A stretch of DNA of 64,000 nucleotides from Rhodocyclaceae bacterium. Its GTDB lineage: Bacteria > Pseudomonadota > Gammaproteobacteria > Burkholderiales > Rhodocyclaceae. Made by a program: the position numbers and the translations under genes. This document shows, one piece after another, positions 52,713 to 62,334 of this stretch; positions within the stretch are counted from its first letter, which is position 1; every line of letters begins with the position of its first letter. Below the pieces are notes generated by a model. That model ran no database searches. It was not told the origin of the DNA and saw nothing but the letters and a program-made list of their open reading frames with translations. Location of the stretch: assembly GCA_020445785.1 (NCBI GenBank), contig JAGRFZ010000069.1:1-64000 (forward strand), written 5' to 3'.

Positions 52713-52889
52713 ATGACACGACTCCTGATCGCCCTGCTGATCGCCGTACAGTTGGGCGGCTGCATCGTTTTACCGTGGGGCTACGGCCACCGGGGCGGGC
52801 ACGGCCACCGCCACCACGATCATGGCTGGGGCGAGCGCCACCACTTCGACGGCGATCGCGGGGCATGGCGTCAGCGGCACAAGCGGTAG
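52713..52889 (+). CDS. Small His/Gly-rich putative lipoprotein
   Basis: A 58-residue protein with AGGA 9 bases before its ATG. MTRLLIALLIAVQLGGC is a lipoprotein signal with lipobox LGGC (Cys 17). The mature 42 residues are rich in His, Gly, Arg and Trp (WGYGHRGGHGHRHHDHGWGERHH), a composition that could bind metal such as Ni, Cu or Zn. No family was recognised. It stands alone. Confidence 0.6.
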   Translation: MTRLLIALLIAVQLGGCIVLPWGYGHRGGHGHRHHDHGWGERHHFDGDRGAWRQRHKR

Positions 52890-53209
52890 TGGTCTGCTTC
52901 GCAAATGTCACAACCGACAAGCGCGCCTGGCGCACCGTGGCAGCGTTGCTCGTCCTCGCGATTGGCGCCGCTATCGCTGCGGTTCGCGCCTTGCCACGGC
53001 GCCCGATGCATCACTTTCGTGATGTCCCTTGATTGACGAAGCCGACCAATGGTGGCGAAGCCAGCCGGGCGAAAGCGAACCCGCCGCGCGACCCGCTCGC
53101 CTGCGTATCCCGACCGCCGCAACCAAGGTCGGGCGAGGTGCCTGCCGCACCCTGCCGGGCCGATCGGCGATCGCGCCCGCTCTGATGCGGTACCGCGGAG
53201 GCGCTGCGC
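52890..53209. other. Intergenic region, no gene supported
   Basis: A 320-base stretch between the small lipoprotein and the trans-sulfuration enzyme gene, which ends at 53210 on the minus strand. A short inverted repeat ATCAC-TTTC-GTGAT is at about 53010-53023. One hydrophobic 55-codon frame overlaps the end of the lipoprotein gene but has no ribosome-binding site. Confidence 0.45.
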
Positions 53210-54385
53210 TCAGGCCGAATTCGCCGCTGCCAGCCCGCGTTCGACGTCGCGGACGATGTCGTCCGGGTGTTCGAGACCGACGGCAAGGCGGATCAGGCCG
53301 GCCGGCATGGCCCCCTGGCCGTCGGCCGCGCCGGTGTGCCACATGGAGCCGACGTGGCTGGCCAGCGTCTCGACGCCGCCGAGGCTGACCGCGTTGGCCA
53401 CCAGCGCGAGCGCGTCGATGAATGCCCGCGCCGCGGGCGCGCCCCCGGCCAGCTCGAAGCTCAGCACCCCGCCGAAGGCCTTCATCTGACGGCGGGCCAG
53501 ATCGTGCTGGGGGTGCACCGCAAGCCCGGGATGATGCACCCGCGCGACGCCGGCGCTGGTGGCCAGGTGCCGCGCCAGCGCGAGCGCCGACGCGCTTTGG
53601 CGCTCGACGCGCAGCGGCAGCGTGCGCAGGCCGCGCAGCAGCAGGTAGGCGTCGAAGCCGTTGCTGCACGCGCCGAGGACGATGGCCTGGGACCACACCC
53701 GTTCCACCAGTTCGGCCGAGCCGCAGAGTACGCCGGCGAGCAGATCGCTGTGGCCGCCGAGATATTTGGTGGCCGAATGCACGATCAGGTCGATGCCGTG
53801 CTCCGCCGGGCGTTGGAGGATCGGGCTGGCGAAAGTATTGTCGGCGAGCGTCAGGGCGCCGTGCGCCCGGGCAAGGCCCGCGACGGCGGCCAGATCGGTG
53901 AGCGTGAGCAGGGGGTTCGAGGGCGTCTCGACGATCACCAGCCGCGTCTCGGGCCGCATCGCGGCAGCGAAGGCTGCCGGGGCGGTCTGGTCCACCAGGG
54001 TGTGTTCGATACCCAGTCGCGGCAGCAGTTCGGTGAGCAGCCGCAGCGTCCCCATGTAGTGGTTGCGCTGGGCAACGACATGGTCGCCGGCCGACAGCAG
54101 GGTCAGCGCGGTGGTGGATACGGCCCCCATGCCGGAGGCGAACAGCAGCGCCGATTCGCAGCCTTCGAGGCCGGCCAGCAGGCGCTCGGCGCGGGCCACG
54201 GTGGGATTGCCGTAGCGGGTGTAGAAGCGTTCCGGCCGGACGGCATCGGCGATCTGCGCGAACGCCGCGGCGTCGGCGGCCCGATAGGTGGAACTGAGAT
54301 GGATGGGGGGCGCCACGTCCGCAACCGCGGGATCGTGATCGCCATGGATCGCCCAGGTCTGGGGTTCGCTTCGATGCTCGCTCAT
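53210..54385 (-). CDS. Cys/Met-metabolism PLP enzyme (trans-sulfuration family)
   Basis: A 391-residue PLP-dependent enzyme. The PLP Lys is K207 in SATKYLGGHSD. RYGNPTVARAERLLAGLEG, FASGMGAVSTT and ETPSNPLLTLTDL are family signatures, and SLGGVETLASHV is near the C-terminus. The family contains cystathionine gamma-synthase, cystathionine beta/gamma-lyase and methionine gamma-lyase, which sequence alone does not separate here. It is upstream-proximal to the photolyase gene stop (39 bases), on the same strand. Confidence 0.88.
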   Translation of the reverse strand: MSEHRSEPQTWAIHGDHDPAVADVAPPIHLSSTYRAADAAAFAQIADAVRPERFYTRYGNPTVARAERLLAGLEGCESALLFASGMGAVSTTALTLLSAGDHVVAQRNHYMGTLRLLTELLPRLGIEHTLVDQTAPAAFAAAMRPETRLVIVETPSNPLLTLTDLAAVAGLARAHGALTLADNTFASPILQRPAEHGIDLIVHSATKYLGGHSDLLAGVLCGSAELVERVWSQAIVLGACSNGFDAYLLLRGLRTLPLRVERQSASALALARHLATSAGVARVHHPGLAVHPQHDLARRQMKAFGGVLSFELAGGAPAARAFIDALALVANAVSLGGVETLASHVGSMWHTGAADGQGAMPAGLIRLAVGLEHPDDIVRDVERGLAAANSA

Positions 54386-54424
54386 CGCACTCTCCTCTCC
54401 AGGATTCGCCGGGCTGCACGACGC

Positions 54425-55876
54425 TCAGGCGGCGCCGGCGCGAACCACCTCGAACCGTTCGAGGGTACGCGCCCGGGCTTCGGCATGGTCGACGATCGGC
54501 GCCGGATAATCCTTGCCGATGATGCAGCCACAGGCGGCTTGCCGGGTCTCGTCCATGGTCCACGGGGCATGCACGAACTTCGCCGGTACCGCCGCCAACT
54601 CTGGCACGTAGCGGCGGATGAAGCGGCCGTCGGCGTCGAACTTCTTCGACTGGGTCACCGGATTGAAGATGCGGAACCAGGGTTGGGCGTCGCAGCCGGT
54701 GGAGGCGGCCCATTGCCAACCGCCGTTGTTCGCCGCCAGATCGTAGTCATTGAGGCGGCGCGCGAAGTAGCCCTCGCCGAGGCGCCAGTCGATGCCGAGA
54801 TCCTTGGTCAGGAAGGAGGCCGCCACCATGCGCAGCCGGTTGTGCATGTAGCCGGTGGCATTGAGCTGGCGCATCGCCGCATCCACCAGCGGATAGCCGG
54901 TTCGGCCTTCGCACCAGGCCGCAAAGCCGCCCGCATCGTCTTCCCAGCGTACCGCGTCGTAGGCAGGCTTGAAGGCGCGGTCCACCACCTGGGGATGGTG
55001 CCACAGCAACTGCTGGTAGAACTCGCGCCAAATCAACTCGCCGAGCCAGGTTCGCGCACCGTCGCCCGGATGCGTGATCGCCGCGCGCACCAGGGCGCGA
55101 ATCGACACCGTGCCGAAGCGGAGATGCACGGAAAGGTAGGACACCCCCTTTCGCGCCGGAAAATCCCGGGCCTCGTGGTAGCGCGCCATGCGCCCCTCGA
55201 ACTCCGCCAGCAGTGCCTGGCCGGCACGGCTGCCGGGCGTGATCGGCAGCGACGCCAGGTCGCTCGCTTCGAAGCCGATGTCCGCCAGGCGCGGCAGCGT
55301 TTCGTGCTCGGGCTTGCGAGCCAACGCGCCGGTAAGGCCGTCGATCGCCCATTCGGCCGCCACAGCGGGCGCGAAACGCTCGAGCCAGGCTCGGCGATAG
55401 GGCGTGAACACCGTGAATGGCGTGCCGGCACGGGTCAGCACCTCGTCGTTTTCGAAGATCACCAGATCCTTGTGGGTGTGGAGGGCAATGCCGGCGCTGC
55501 CCAACCGCTCGCCGACTTCGTGGTCGCGCCGGATCGCGTCGGGCTCGTAGTCGCGATTGCAGTGCACCTCGCCCACCCCCAGTTCGAGGGCCAGCGCCGG
55601 AATCCGGTCCACCGGGTCGCCGTGGCGCACGATCAGGCCGCTGCCGGCGCCACCGTTCGCGCGCGATCGTTGATCGAGGTGACGATCGAGTTCGACGAGG
55701 CTGCCGAGGATGAATTCGACCCGCCGATCGGCACGGTCTTGCAGGCGGTCGAGAATGGTCGTATCGAAGACGAAGACGCAATACACCCGTCGCGCCCGCG
55801 CGAGCGCGTGGTGAAGCGCGGCATTGTCGTCGGCACGCAGGTCGCGCCGCAGCCAGACCAGGGCGGCATCGGTCAT
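54425..55876 (-). CDS. phrB: Deoxyribodipyrimidine photolyase (class I)
   Basis: A 483-residue protein. The start [18 protein letters not shown] is typical; the frame is open for 35 codons upstream, but that extension is not photolyase-like. An N-terminal antenna-binding Rossmann domain is followed by the FAD domain with [45 protein letters not shown] and [20 protein letters not shown]. It repairs UV cyclobutane dimers with light. A neighbour on the same strand follows. Confidence 0.95.
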   Translation of the reverse strand: MTDAALVWLRRDLRADDNAALHHALARARRVYCVFVFDTTILDRLQDRADRRVEFILGSLVELDRHLDQRSRANGGAGSGLIVRHGDPVDRIPALALELGVGEVHCNRDYEPDAIRRDHEVGERLGSAGIALHTHKDLVIFENDEVLTRAGTPFTVFTPYRRAWLERFAPAVAAEWAIDGLTGALARKPEHETLPRLADIGFEASDLASLPITPGSRAGQALLAEFEGRMARYHEARDFPARKGVSYLSVHLRFGTVSIRALVRAAITHPGDGARTWLGELIWREFYQQLLWHHPQVVDRAFKPAYDAVRWEDDAGGFAAWCEGRTGYPLVDAAMRQLNATGYMHNRLRMVAASFLTKDLGIDWRLGEGYFARRLNDYDLAANNGGWQWAASTGCDAQPWFRIFNPVTQSKKFDADGRFIRRYVPELAAVPAKFVHAPWTMDETRQAACGCIIGKDYPAPIVDHAEARARTLERFEVVRAGAA

Positions 55877-56004
55877 CACGAGTCCTCCGAATTCGATCTC
55901 CGAGCCGGTCCGACCGGTCGCTGGACCGCGGGTTCCGGCCACCGGCGGCAAGCGGAAGGAACATTGCGAGCGCCAATCCACCGCTCACGGCAGAGCGTCG
56001 TAAA

Positions 56005-56580
56005 ATGATGGCCATGATCTCGCCGACCAGCAATCTGACCAAGCACTTCCTGATCGCCATGCCCGCGCTGGTCGATCCCAATTTTTCCCGCACCGTCACC
56101 CTGATCGCCGAGCACAGCGATCAGGGCGCCCTCGGCGTGATCGTCAACCGCCCCCTCGACATGGATCTGGCAGCCCTCTTCGACCGCATCGACCTGTCCA
56201 TCGAAGATCCGGAAACGGCCGGCCAGCCGGTCTATTTCGGCGGACCGGTGCAAACCGACCGCGGCTTCGTGCTCCATCGCCCGGCGGGCGAGTGGCACTC
56301 CAGCCTGGCGATCGGTGACGACGCCGCGCTCACCAGCTCGAAGGACATCCTGCAATCGGTGGGCAGTGGCGGCGGCCCCGAAGAGGTGCTGGTGACCCTC
56401 GGCTACGCCGGCTGGTCCGCGGGCCAGCTCGAACAAGAGCTGGCGCAGAACGCCTGGCTGACGGTGCCGGCCGACCTTTCCATCGTCTTCGAGCTGCCGC
56501 CCGAGGAGCGCTTTGCCGCCGCGCTGCAATTGATCGGCGTCGACTATGCTTCGCTCTCCGAGGTCGCGGGCCATGCCTGA
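56005..56580 (+). CDS. yqgE: YqgE/AlgH family protein
   Basis: A 191-residue protein. [41 protein letters not shown] is the hallmark N-terminus; [16 protein letters not shown] and [20 protein letters not shown] follow in order. The biochemical role is unknown; in Pseudomonas the homologue AlgH was linked to alginate and redox regulation. It is coupled to ruvX by an 8-base overlap, a widespread pairing. Starts at 56008 or 56014 are also possible. Confidence 0.93.
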   Translation: MMAMISPTSNLTKHFLIAMPALVDPNFSRTVTLIAEHSDQGALGVIVNRPLDMDLAALFDRIDLSIEDPETAGQPVYFGGPVQTDRGFVLHRPAGEWHSSLAIGDDAALTSSKDILQSVGSGGGPEEVLVTLGYAGWSAGQLEQELAQNAWLTVPADLSIVFELPPEERFAAALQLIGVDYASLSEVAGHA

Positions 56581-57025
56581 CTCGGCCGGGACGTGGCCCC
56601 GACGGGGCAGCATCCTGGCCTTCGACTTCGGGCTCGCCCGCATCGGTGTTGCCATCGGCGAGCTCGAATCGGGCACCGCCCACGCCATCGAAACCATCGC
56701 CGAGGAGACCGGCAACGCCCGCTTCGCGCGGATCGCGGCGCTGCTCGACGAATGGCGGCCGGTGGGCCTGGTGGTCGGCCTGCCGAGCCTGCCCGACGGC
56801 GGCGAGCACGACATGAGCCGACGCTGCCGGCGCTTTGCCAATCAATTGCACGGGCGCTTCGGTCTGCCGGTGCAACTGGTCGACGAACGCTACAGCAGCC
56901 TGGCCGCCGAACACGATCTGGCTGCGGGTGGCCACCACGGCCGCGCTGCCAAGCCGCGACTCGACGCCGCCGCAGCCCGAATCATCCTGCAGCAATTCCT
57001 GGACGCGAGAGCCCATGCCGATTGA
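56573..57025 (+). CDS. ruvX: Holliday-junction resolvase-like RuvX (YqgF)
   Basis: A 150-residue RNase H-fold protein. [16 protein letters not shown] gives the first catalytic Asp, LVVGLP the second strand and [12 protein letters not shown] the acidic DER motif. The C-terminal [16 protein letters not shown] completes the fold. In E. coli it processes the 5' end of pre-16S rRNA. The start overlaps yqgE and the end overlaps pyrR by 11 bases. Confidence 0.92.
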   Translation: MPDSAGTWPRRGSILAFDFGLARIGVAIGELESGTAHAIETIAEETGNARFARIAALLDEWRPVGLVVGLPSLPDGGEHDMSRRCRRFANQLHGRFGLPVQLVDERYSSLAAEHDLAAGGHHGRAAKPRLDAAAARIILQQFLDARAHAD

Positions 57026-57521
57026 ACTACCGAACGCCGAAACCCTGCTCGCCCGCCTGGTGGACCAGATCCGCCCCGACGTCAGCGAGCGCACCGCGCT
57101 GGTGGGCATCCACACCGGCGGCGCCTGGCTCGCGGAGCGGTTGCACCGCCTGCTCGGCGTCAAGGCGCCGCTCGGCACGATCGACGTATCGTTCTATCGT
57201 GACGACTACGGCTCGCGCGGACTGCATCCCCGGCCGCAGCGCTCGGGGATTCCGTTCGACGTCGAGAGCGCCGACATCATCATCGTCGATGACGTGCTCT
57301 ACACCGGGCGAACCACCCGCGCCGCCCTCAACGAATTGTTCGACTACGGTCGCCCCGGTCGCGTCGACCTCGCCGTGCTGTGCGATCGCCACGGCCGCGA
57401 ACTGCCGATCGGCGCCCGCTACTGTGCGTACACCCTGCCCCAGGCGCTGCCCGCCAGCCGCAGCCTGCGCCTGTCCCGGGACGCCACCGGCACCCTGTCG
57501 CTGAGGTTGATCGATGCGTAA
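57015..57521 (+). CDS. pyrR: PyrR (pyrimidine operon regulator / uracil phosphoribosyltransferase)
   Basis: A 168-residue phosphoribosyltransferase. The PRPP loop is [19 protein letters not shown], with VSFYRDDY earlier and [16 protein letters not shown] after. Bacillus PyrR attenuates pyr mRNA; in proteobacteria the protein is encoded with pyrB and pyrC' but its regulatory role is less clear. No attenuator stem is evident upstream. It overlaps pyrB by 8 bases. Confidence 0.93.
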   Translation: MPIELPNAETLLARLVDQIRPDVSERTALVGIHTGGAWLAERLHRLLGVKAPLGTIDVSFYRDDYGSRGLHPRPQRSGIPFDVESADIIIVDDVLYTGRTTRAALNELFDYGRPGRVDLAVLCDRHGRELPIGARYCAYTLPQALPASRSLRLSRDATGTLSLRLIDA

Positions 57522-58473
57522 CCCGCAACTGAACCGACACGGCGAGCTGCAGCACCTGCTCTCGCTCGACGGCCTGCCGCTGTCGATCCTCGGCGCCATC
57601 CTCGACATCGCGGCGCCATTCACCGAGGTTGCCGAGCGCGAAATCAAGAAGCTCCCGCTACTGCGTGGCAAGAGCGTGTTCAACCTGTTCTTCGAGAACT
57701 CCACCCGTACCCGCACGACCTTCGAGATCGCCGCCAAACGCCTCTCGGCCGATGTCATCAACCTCAACGTATCCACGTCCTCCACCAAGAAGGGCGAGAC
57801 CCTGCTCGACACCGTCGACAACCTGTGCGCGATGCAGGCCGACATGTTCGTCGTGCGCCACGAATCCAGCGGCGCCCCCTACCTCATCGCGGACCACCTG
57901 CACGCCACCGGCCGCGACGACATCCACGTGGTCAACGCCGGCGACGGCCGTCATGCCCACCCCACCCAGGGGCTGCTGGACATGTACACCATCCGCCACT
58001 TCAAGAAGGAGTTCCACAACCTGATCGTGGTCGTGGTCGGCGATGTCCTGCATTCGCGGGTGGCCCGCTCGCAGCTTGCTGCGCTGACCACGCTCGGCGT
58101 GCCCGAGGTGCGTGTGGTCGGGCCCCGGACCCTGCTGCCGACCGATGTCGAACGCATGGGCGTGCGCGTCTGCCACGATATGCGCGAGGGCCTGCGCGGG
58201 GCCGACGTGGTGATGATGCTGCGGCTTCAGAACGAGCGCATGAACGGTGCCTTGCTGCCCAGCCCGCAGGAATACTTCAAGGTCTGGGGGCTGACCCCCG
58301 AGAAGCTGGCGCTGGCCAAGCCCGACGCCATCGTCATGCACCCGGGGCCGATGAACCGGGGCGTCGAGATCGACTCGACGGTGGCCGACGGTGGCCAGGC
58401 CGTGATCCTGCCTCAGGTCACCTTCGGCATCGCGGTACGGATGGCGGTCATGAGCATGCTTGCAGGAAACTGA
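57514..58473 (+). CDS. pyrB: Aspartate carbamoyltransferase catalytic chain
   Basis: A 319-residue enzyme. [13 protein letters not shown] binds carbamoyl phosphate; [11 protein letters not shown] is the mobile loop; [15 protein letters not shown] and GPMNRGVEI bind aspartate. It makes carbamoyl-aspartate, the committed step of pyrimidine synthesis. The following dihydroorotase-like gene probably encodes the structural partner, as in Pseudomonas, where no PyrI is used. Confidence 0.96.
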   Translation: MRNPQLNRHGELQHLLSLDGLPLSILGAILDIAAPFTEVAEREIKKLPLLRGKSVFNLFFENSTRTRTTFEIAAKRLSADVINLNVSTSSTKKGETLLDTVDNLCAMQADMFVVRHESSGAPYLIADHLHATGRDDIHVVNAGDGRHAHPTQGLLDMYTIRHFKKEFHNLIVVVVGDVLHSRVARSQLAALTTLGVPEVRVVGPRTLLPTDVERMGVRVCHDMREGLRGADVVMMLRLQNERMNGALLPSPQEYFKVWGLTPEKLALAKPDAIVMHPGPMNRGVEIDSTVADGGQAVILPQVTFGIAVRMAVMSMLAGN

Positions 58474-58474
58474 G

Positions 58475-59758
58475 ATGAAGATCCGAATCGCCCATGGCCG
58501 CCTGATCGATCCGGCCAACCGCGTCGATGCGCAACGCGACCTCTACATCGCCGACGGCCGGGTGGCCGCGGTCGGCGATGCGCCGGAGGGCTTCGTCGCC
58601 GACCGCGAGATCGACGCCACCGGTCTCGTCGTCTGCCCCGGCCTGGTGGACATCGCCGCGCGCTTGCGCGAACCCGGCTTCGAATACCGCGCCACCCTCG
58701 AGTCCGAGATGGAGGCGGCGATGGCCGGCGGCGTCACCAGCGTCGCGATCCCGCCGGACACCGACCCGGTGCTCGACGAGCCGGGCCTGGTCGAGATGCT
58801 GCGCTACCGCGCCAAGCGCCTCAACCGCGCCCACATCTACCCGGTCGGCGCGCTCACCGTCGGTCTCGGCGGCGAGCGCCTGTCCGAGATGGCCGAGCTC
58901 ACCGACGCGGGCTGCGTCGCCTTCAGCCAGGCCAATACGCCGGTGGTGGACACCAAGGTGCTGCTCCACGCGATGGAGTACGCCGCCACCTTCGACTTTC
59001 CGGTGTGGCTGCAGCCGATGGCCCCCTTCCTGTCGCGTGGCGGCATCGCCCACGACGGCGAGGTGGCCGCCCGCCTCGGCCTCACCGGCATCCCCACCGC
59101 GGCCGAGACCATCGGTCTCTACACCCATATCGAGCTGGCCCGGCTGGCCGGTTGCCGGCTGCACGTGACTCGGCTGTCGAGTGCCGAAGGCCTCAAGATG
59201 ATCAAGTGGGCACGCAAGGAAGGGGTCGACATCACGTGCGACGTGTCGATCAACCAGCTCCACCTGTGCGACATGGACATCGGCTATTTCAATCCCCATT
59301 GCCGGCTGCTGCCGCCGCTGCGCAGCCAGCGCGACCGCGACGCATTGCAGCGCGGCCTGGTGGAAGGCGACATCAACGCCCTGTGCTCCAATCACACACC
59401 GGTGGACGACGACGCCAAGCAGTGCCCGTTCTCCGAAGCCGAGCCGGGCGCCACCGGGCTCGAGTTGCTGCTGCCACTGACCCTGAAGTGGGCCGAGCAG
59501 TGCTCGGTGCCGCTGGTCGATGCCCTCGCCCGCGTGACCTCGGACGCCGCCCGCATCATCGGCAGTCAGCGCGGCGGCCATCTGTCGGTCGATGCCCGCG
59601 CCGACGTCTGCATCTTCGATCCCGAGGGCGAGACCCTGGTCAAGCGCGAGACGCTGCGCAGCCAGGGCAAGAACACACCGTTCCTCGGCCTCTGCCTGCC
59701 CGGCCGCGTGCGCACGACGATCGTCGAGGGCCAGATCATGTACAGCGAAGCGCAGTGA
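58475..59758 (+). CDS. pyrC': Inactive dihydroorotase homologue PyrC' (PyrX)
   Basis: A 427-residue amidohydrolase-fold protein one base after pyrB. The metal-binding HxH before LREPG of real dihydroorotases is VDIAARLREPG here, with both His missing, and later ligand positions are also altered (SRLHVTRLSSAEG keeps one His). So it is probably non-catalytic and needed for assembly of the PyrB dodecamer, as known for Pseudomonas. An active PyrC must be encoded elsewhere. The stop overlaps the next gene's GTG. Confidence 0.9.
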   Translation: MKIRIAHGRLIDPANRVDAQRDLYIADGRVAAVGDAPEGFVADREIDATGLVVCPGLVDIAARLREPGFEYRATLESEMEAAMAGGVTSVAIPPDTDPVLDEPGLVEMLRYRAKRLNRAHIYPVGALTVGLGGERLSEMAELTDAGCVAFSQANTPVVDTKVLLHAMEYAATFDFPVWLQPMAPFLSRGGIAHDGEVAARLGLTGIPTAAETIGLYTHIELARLAGCRLHVTRLSSAEGLKMIKWARKEGVDITCDVSINQLHLCDMDIGYFNPHCRLLPPLRSQRDRDALQRGLVEGDINALCSNHTPVDDDAKQCPFSEAEPGATGLELLLPLTLKWAEQCSVPLVDALARVTSDAARIIGSQRGGHLSVDARADVCIFDPEGETLVKRETLRSQGKNTPFLGLCLPGRVRTTIVEGQIMYSEAQ

Positions 59759-60660
59759 CGGCGGGCCGTTGGATCGCCGCCGGAGTGCTCGCCGGGGTGG
59801 GCGCCACCGCAGGCGCCGCCGCGCCCGATTACGCCGAGGTCGCACCGATCCTGCAGGCACGCTGCGTCCTGTGCCACAGCGGCGACGCAGCCCCGCTGGG
59901 CCTGCGCCTCGATTCGCTCGACGGCATCCGGGCCGGTAGCAGGAACGGTCCGGTGGCGCGGGCGGACGATCCGGCCGGCAGCGCGCTGATGCGACGGATT
60001 CGTGGCGAGAGCGTGCCCCGCATGCCGATGACCGGCCCGCCCTGGCTGACCGACGAAGAAACAAGCCGGATCGAACGCTGGATCGCCGCTGGCATGCCGG
60101 CGGTCGGGCCAGTGGCGGCCGCGGCGACGACGCCGCCGTCACGGCCGGGACCGGGCGAGCCGGTCACCTACGCCCACGTGGCGCCGATCTTCGCGACCCG
60201 CTGTGCCAAGTGCCACACCGACAACGGCCTGATGGGCCCGCCGCCGGAAGGCTACCGCCTGACCTCCTACGAATCGACGCTGTCGGCCGCGGACCGGGTC
60301 CGGGTGCTGCCCGGCATGCCCGACGCCAGCGAGTTGCTGCGCCGCGTGCGTGGCTTGTCCCGCCCGCGGATGCCGTTCGACGGACCGCCGTGGCTGGCCG
60401 ACGACGAGATCACCCTGATCGCGCGCTGGATCGCCGACGGCGCGCGTGATGCCGAAGGCACCCCGGCGGCATTGCCGGTCGGTGCCCGGGTGCGCTTCGA
60501 AGGCCGGCTGACCGCGCGCTGGGCAGTCGATCGCCAGGCGCTGGCGGTCGACGGCAGCACCCGCATCGACAAGCGCCCGCGCGTCGGCGACCGGGTCGAA
60601 GTGCGCGCGCGCGTCGGCGCGGACGGCAGCTTGGTGGCCACGCGCCTGCGTCGCCGCTGA
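59755..60660 (+). CDS. Exported dihaem cytochrome c-like protein with internal duplication
   Basis: A 301-residue protein from a GTG overlapping the pyrC' stop. A short export signal (WIAAGVLAGVGATAGAAA) precedes two haem-binding sites, CVLCH (37-41) and CAKCH (150-154), of the kind found in planctomycete-type cytochrome c domains. Each is followed by a repeated block: PRMPMTGPPWLTDEE and PRMPFDGPPWLADDE, then RWIAxG. The last 65 residues (VRFEGRLTARWAVD to the end) resemble DUF5666. It is probably a periplasmic electron carrier or sensor. Coupling to pyr genes is unexplained. Confidence 0.75.
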   Translation: MTAGRWIAAGVLAGVGATAGAAAPDYAEVAPILQARCVLCHSGDAAPLGLRLDSLDGIRAGSRNGPVARADDPAGSALMRRIRGESVPRMPMTGPPWLTDEETSRIERWIAAGMPAVGPVAAAATTPPSRPGPGEPVTYAHVAPIFATRCAKCHTDNGLMGPPPEGYRLTSYESTLSAADRVRVLPGMPDASELLRRVRGLSRPRMPFDGPPWLADDEITLIARWIADGARDAEGTPAALPVGARVRFEGRLTARWAVDRQALAVDGSTRIDKRPRVGDRVEVRARVGADGSLVATRLRRR

Positions 60661-60781
60661 CCGCGCCCGACGAAAAAATATTCCGGCCCTTGTCGTCCAC
60701 GTCGGCAGCCCTGCGTTCCCTGCTATAAGTGCCCTGTCTCATGGCCGGGCGCGCGACCGAACCAACGACCAGGAGAACACC

Positions 60782-61180
60782 ATGATCAGCACTCGAATCA
60801 AGACCATGACCATCGCACTGAGCGCAGGCATGCTGCTCGCAACGTCAGCCATGGCGGCGGATCCGGATCGGCGGGCCGCGCGGCTCGACGAGCGCGGCGA
60901 CCGCATCGAGGCGCGGCTCGACCGGCGCGGCGAGCGGATCGAGGAACGGCGCGATCGACGTGGAGACCGCATCGAGAAGCGCTTCGACCGACGCGCCGAT
61001 CGCGCCGACGAAGCCGGCCACGACGGACTCGCCAAGCGCCTGAAGAAAAAGGGCGACCGCGCCGATGCACGCCTCGACCGCAGCGGCGACCGTGCCGACA
61101 ATCGCCTGGATCGCCGCGGCGAACGGATCAACGATCGCCTCGATCGCCGTGGCGAGCGCATCACACGCCGTGGTGGCTGA
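60782..61180 (+). CDS. Exported protein made of 11-residue RLDRRGERI repeats
   Basis: A 132-residue protein with AGGAG before its start. MISTRIKTMTIALSAGMLLATSAMA is a signal peptide. The mature part is about eight copies of an 11-residue unit near R-L/F-D-R-R-G-E/D-R-I-E-x, broken once by AGHDGLAKRLKKKG. It contains no Cys and is about half charged residues, mostly Arg, Asp and Glu. An 11-residue period suggests a hendecad helix or right-handed coiled coil in the periplasm. No family was recognised. The ECF sigma gene follows 32 bases later. Confidence 0.7.
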   Translation: MISTRIKTMTIALSAGMLLATSAMAADPDRRAARLDERGDRIEARLDRRGERIEERRDRRGDRIEKRFDRRADRADEAGHDGLAKRLKKKGDRADARLDRSGDRADNRLDRRGERINDRLDRRGERITRRGG

Positions 61181-61212
61181 GCGGGTTCGCGCCGGCGGCC
61201 GGATGACCGCGG

Positions 61213-61773
61213 ATGGCCACCGGCGGGGATGACGGCCTCGCCGCCGCGCAGGACCTGCCCGCCTTCCTCGCCGCCATCGAGGGGCGGGCTTACCGCATGG
61301 CCTGGTTCGCCACCCACGATCGCGAGGATGCGCTCGAGCTGGTGCAGGAGGCGATGATGGGGCTGGTGCAGAACTACGCAACGCGCAGTCCGGAGGAATG
61401 GCGCCCCTTGTTCCTGACCATCCTGCAGTCGCGCATCCGCGACTGGCACCGACGCCAGAGCGTACGCAACCGCTTTCGTGACTGGCTCTCGCCCTTTCTC
61501 GGCGAAGACGAGGAGGACGCCTTCGCACGGGTCGCGGCCGATCCGTCCTGGGAACCGGAGCGCCGTCTCGAAGACGATCAGTTTTCGGCCCGCCTCGACG
61601 CGGCCCTCGCCGCCCTTCCACTGCGCCAGCAGCAGGCCTTCCTGCTGCGCGCCTGGGAAGGCCTCGACAGCGCCGGGACCGCCGCGGCGATGGGCTGCAG
61701 CCTGAGCAGCGTCAAGACCCACTATGCCCGGGCACTGGCGCGGCTGCGCAGCGAACTGGAGGACCTGAGATGA
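61213..61773 (+). CDS. ECF-type RNA polymerase sigma factor
   Basis: A 186-residue sigma-70 family protein. Region 2 is RAYRMAWFATHDREDALELVQEAMMGL, and region 4 is LPLRQQQAFLLRAWEGLDSAGTAAAMGCSLSSVKTHYARALARLR with its helix-turn-helix. A DNA-binding acidic linker (GEDEEDAFARV) joins them. The stop overlaps the next gene by 4 bases. The neighbours suggest an envelope-response operon; betaproteobacteria often have this sigma factor with DUF3619 and DUF3106 genes. Confidence 0.92.
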   Translation: MATGGDDGLAAAQDLPAFLAAIEGRAYRMAWFATHDREDALELVQEAMMGLVQNYATRSPEEWRPLFLTILQSRIRDWHRRQSVRNRFRDWLSPFLGEDEEDAFARVAADPSWEPERRLEDDQFSARLDAALAALPLRQQQAFLLRAWEGLDSAGTAAAMGCSLSSVKTHYARALARLRSELEDLR

Positions 61774-62153
61774 CCGATCCGCGCGACGATGCCTTCGTAC
61801 GCCGCGCCGGTGCCAGCCTCGACCGCAGCGTCGACGCCCTCGACGGGCACACCCGATCCCGGCTGGCAGCGGCACGACGCCACGCGCTCACCGCCGGCGG
61901 ACGGCGCAGTTGGCGCTGGCCGGTTCTGATCGCTCCGGCGGCGGCCCTCGCCTTGGCCGTGGTGCTGGCCGTCGGCACCCTGCTGCGCGGCCCCGAATTC
62001 GGGACCGAGCCGCTCCCCACCCTGGCCGACAACGACCTGGAACTGCTCGAACTGCTCGCGGTGCAGGATCCGGACGAACTCGCCGACGATCCGGACTTCT
62101 ACCTGTGGGTCGAGGAGCAGTTGTCCACCGAGGGCGCCGTCCATGCCGGCTGA
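61770..62153 (+). CDS. DUF3619-type membrane protein, possible anti-sigma factor
   Basis: A 127-residue protein starting in an ATGA overlap with the sigma gene. One membrane helix (PVLIAPAAALALAVVLAVGTLL, about 50-71) separates a helical cytoplasmic segment (DRSVDALDGHTRSRLAAARR) from an acidic C-terminus (LELLELLAVQDPDELADDPDFYLW). DUF3619 proteins have this shape. An anti-sigma role is inferred from position and topology only. Confidence 0.7.
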   Translation: MTDPRDDAFVRRAGASLDRSVDALDGHTRSRLAAARRHALTAGGRRSWRWPVLIAPAAALALAVVLAVGTLLRGPEFGTEPLPTLADNDLELLELLAVQDPDELADDPDFYLWVEEQLSTEGAVHAG

Positions 62154-62334
62154 TCGCCCGAGCGCCACCCAGCCGGCCTCGCTCGGCTCGGCCGCTGCCG
62201 ATGCGGCCCCGAGCCCCGAACTGCTCGAATGGCTCGCCGAACTCGACGGTGACGAAGACCCGATGACCCAACTCGACATCCTGGCGTCGGACAGCGCGCC
62301 GTTGCCGGGCGCGGAGGCGACCGACGATGACTGA
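62143..62334 (+). CDS. Small acidic protein in the sigma-factor operon
   Basis: A 63-residue protein overlapping the ends of both neighbours (11 bases with the upstream gene, 8 with the downstream). It is acidic and Ala/Pro-rich, with ELLEWLAELDGDEDPM as the only conserved-looking segment and no signal or helix typical of membranes. Tight overlap supports it being translated. No function known. Confidence 0.55.
   Translation: MPADRPSATQPASLGSAAADAAPSPELLEWLAELDGDEDPMTQLDILASDSAPLPGAEATDDD

Noticed and set aside
52865..53032. Frame with one hydrophobic helix right after the small lipoprotein
   Set aside because: No ribosome-binding site, it overlaps the lipoprotein gene and shows no other support.
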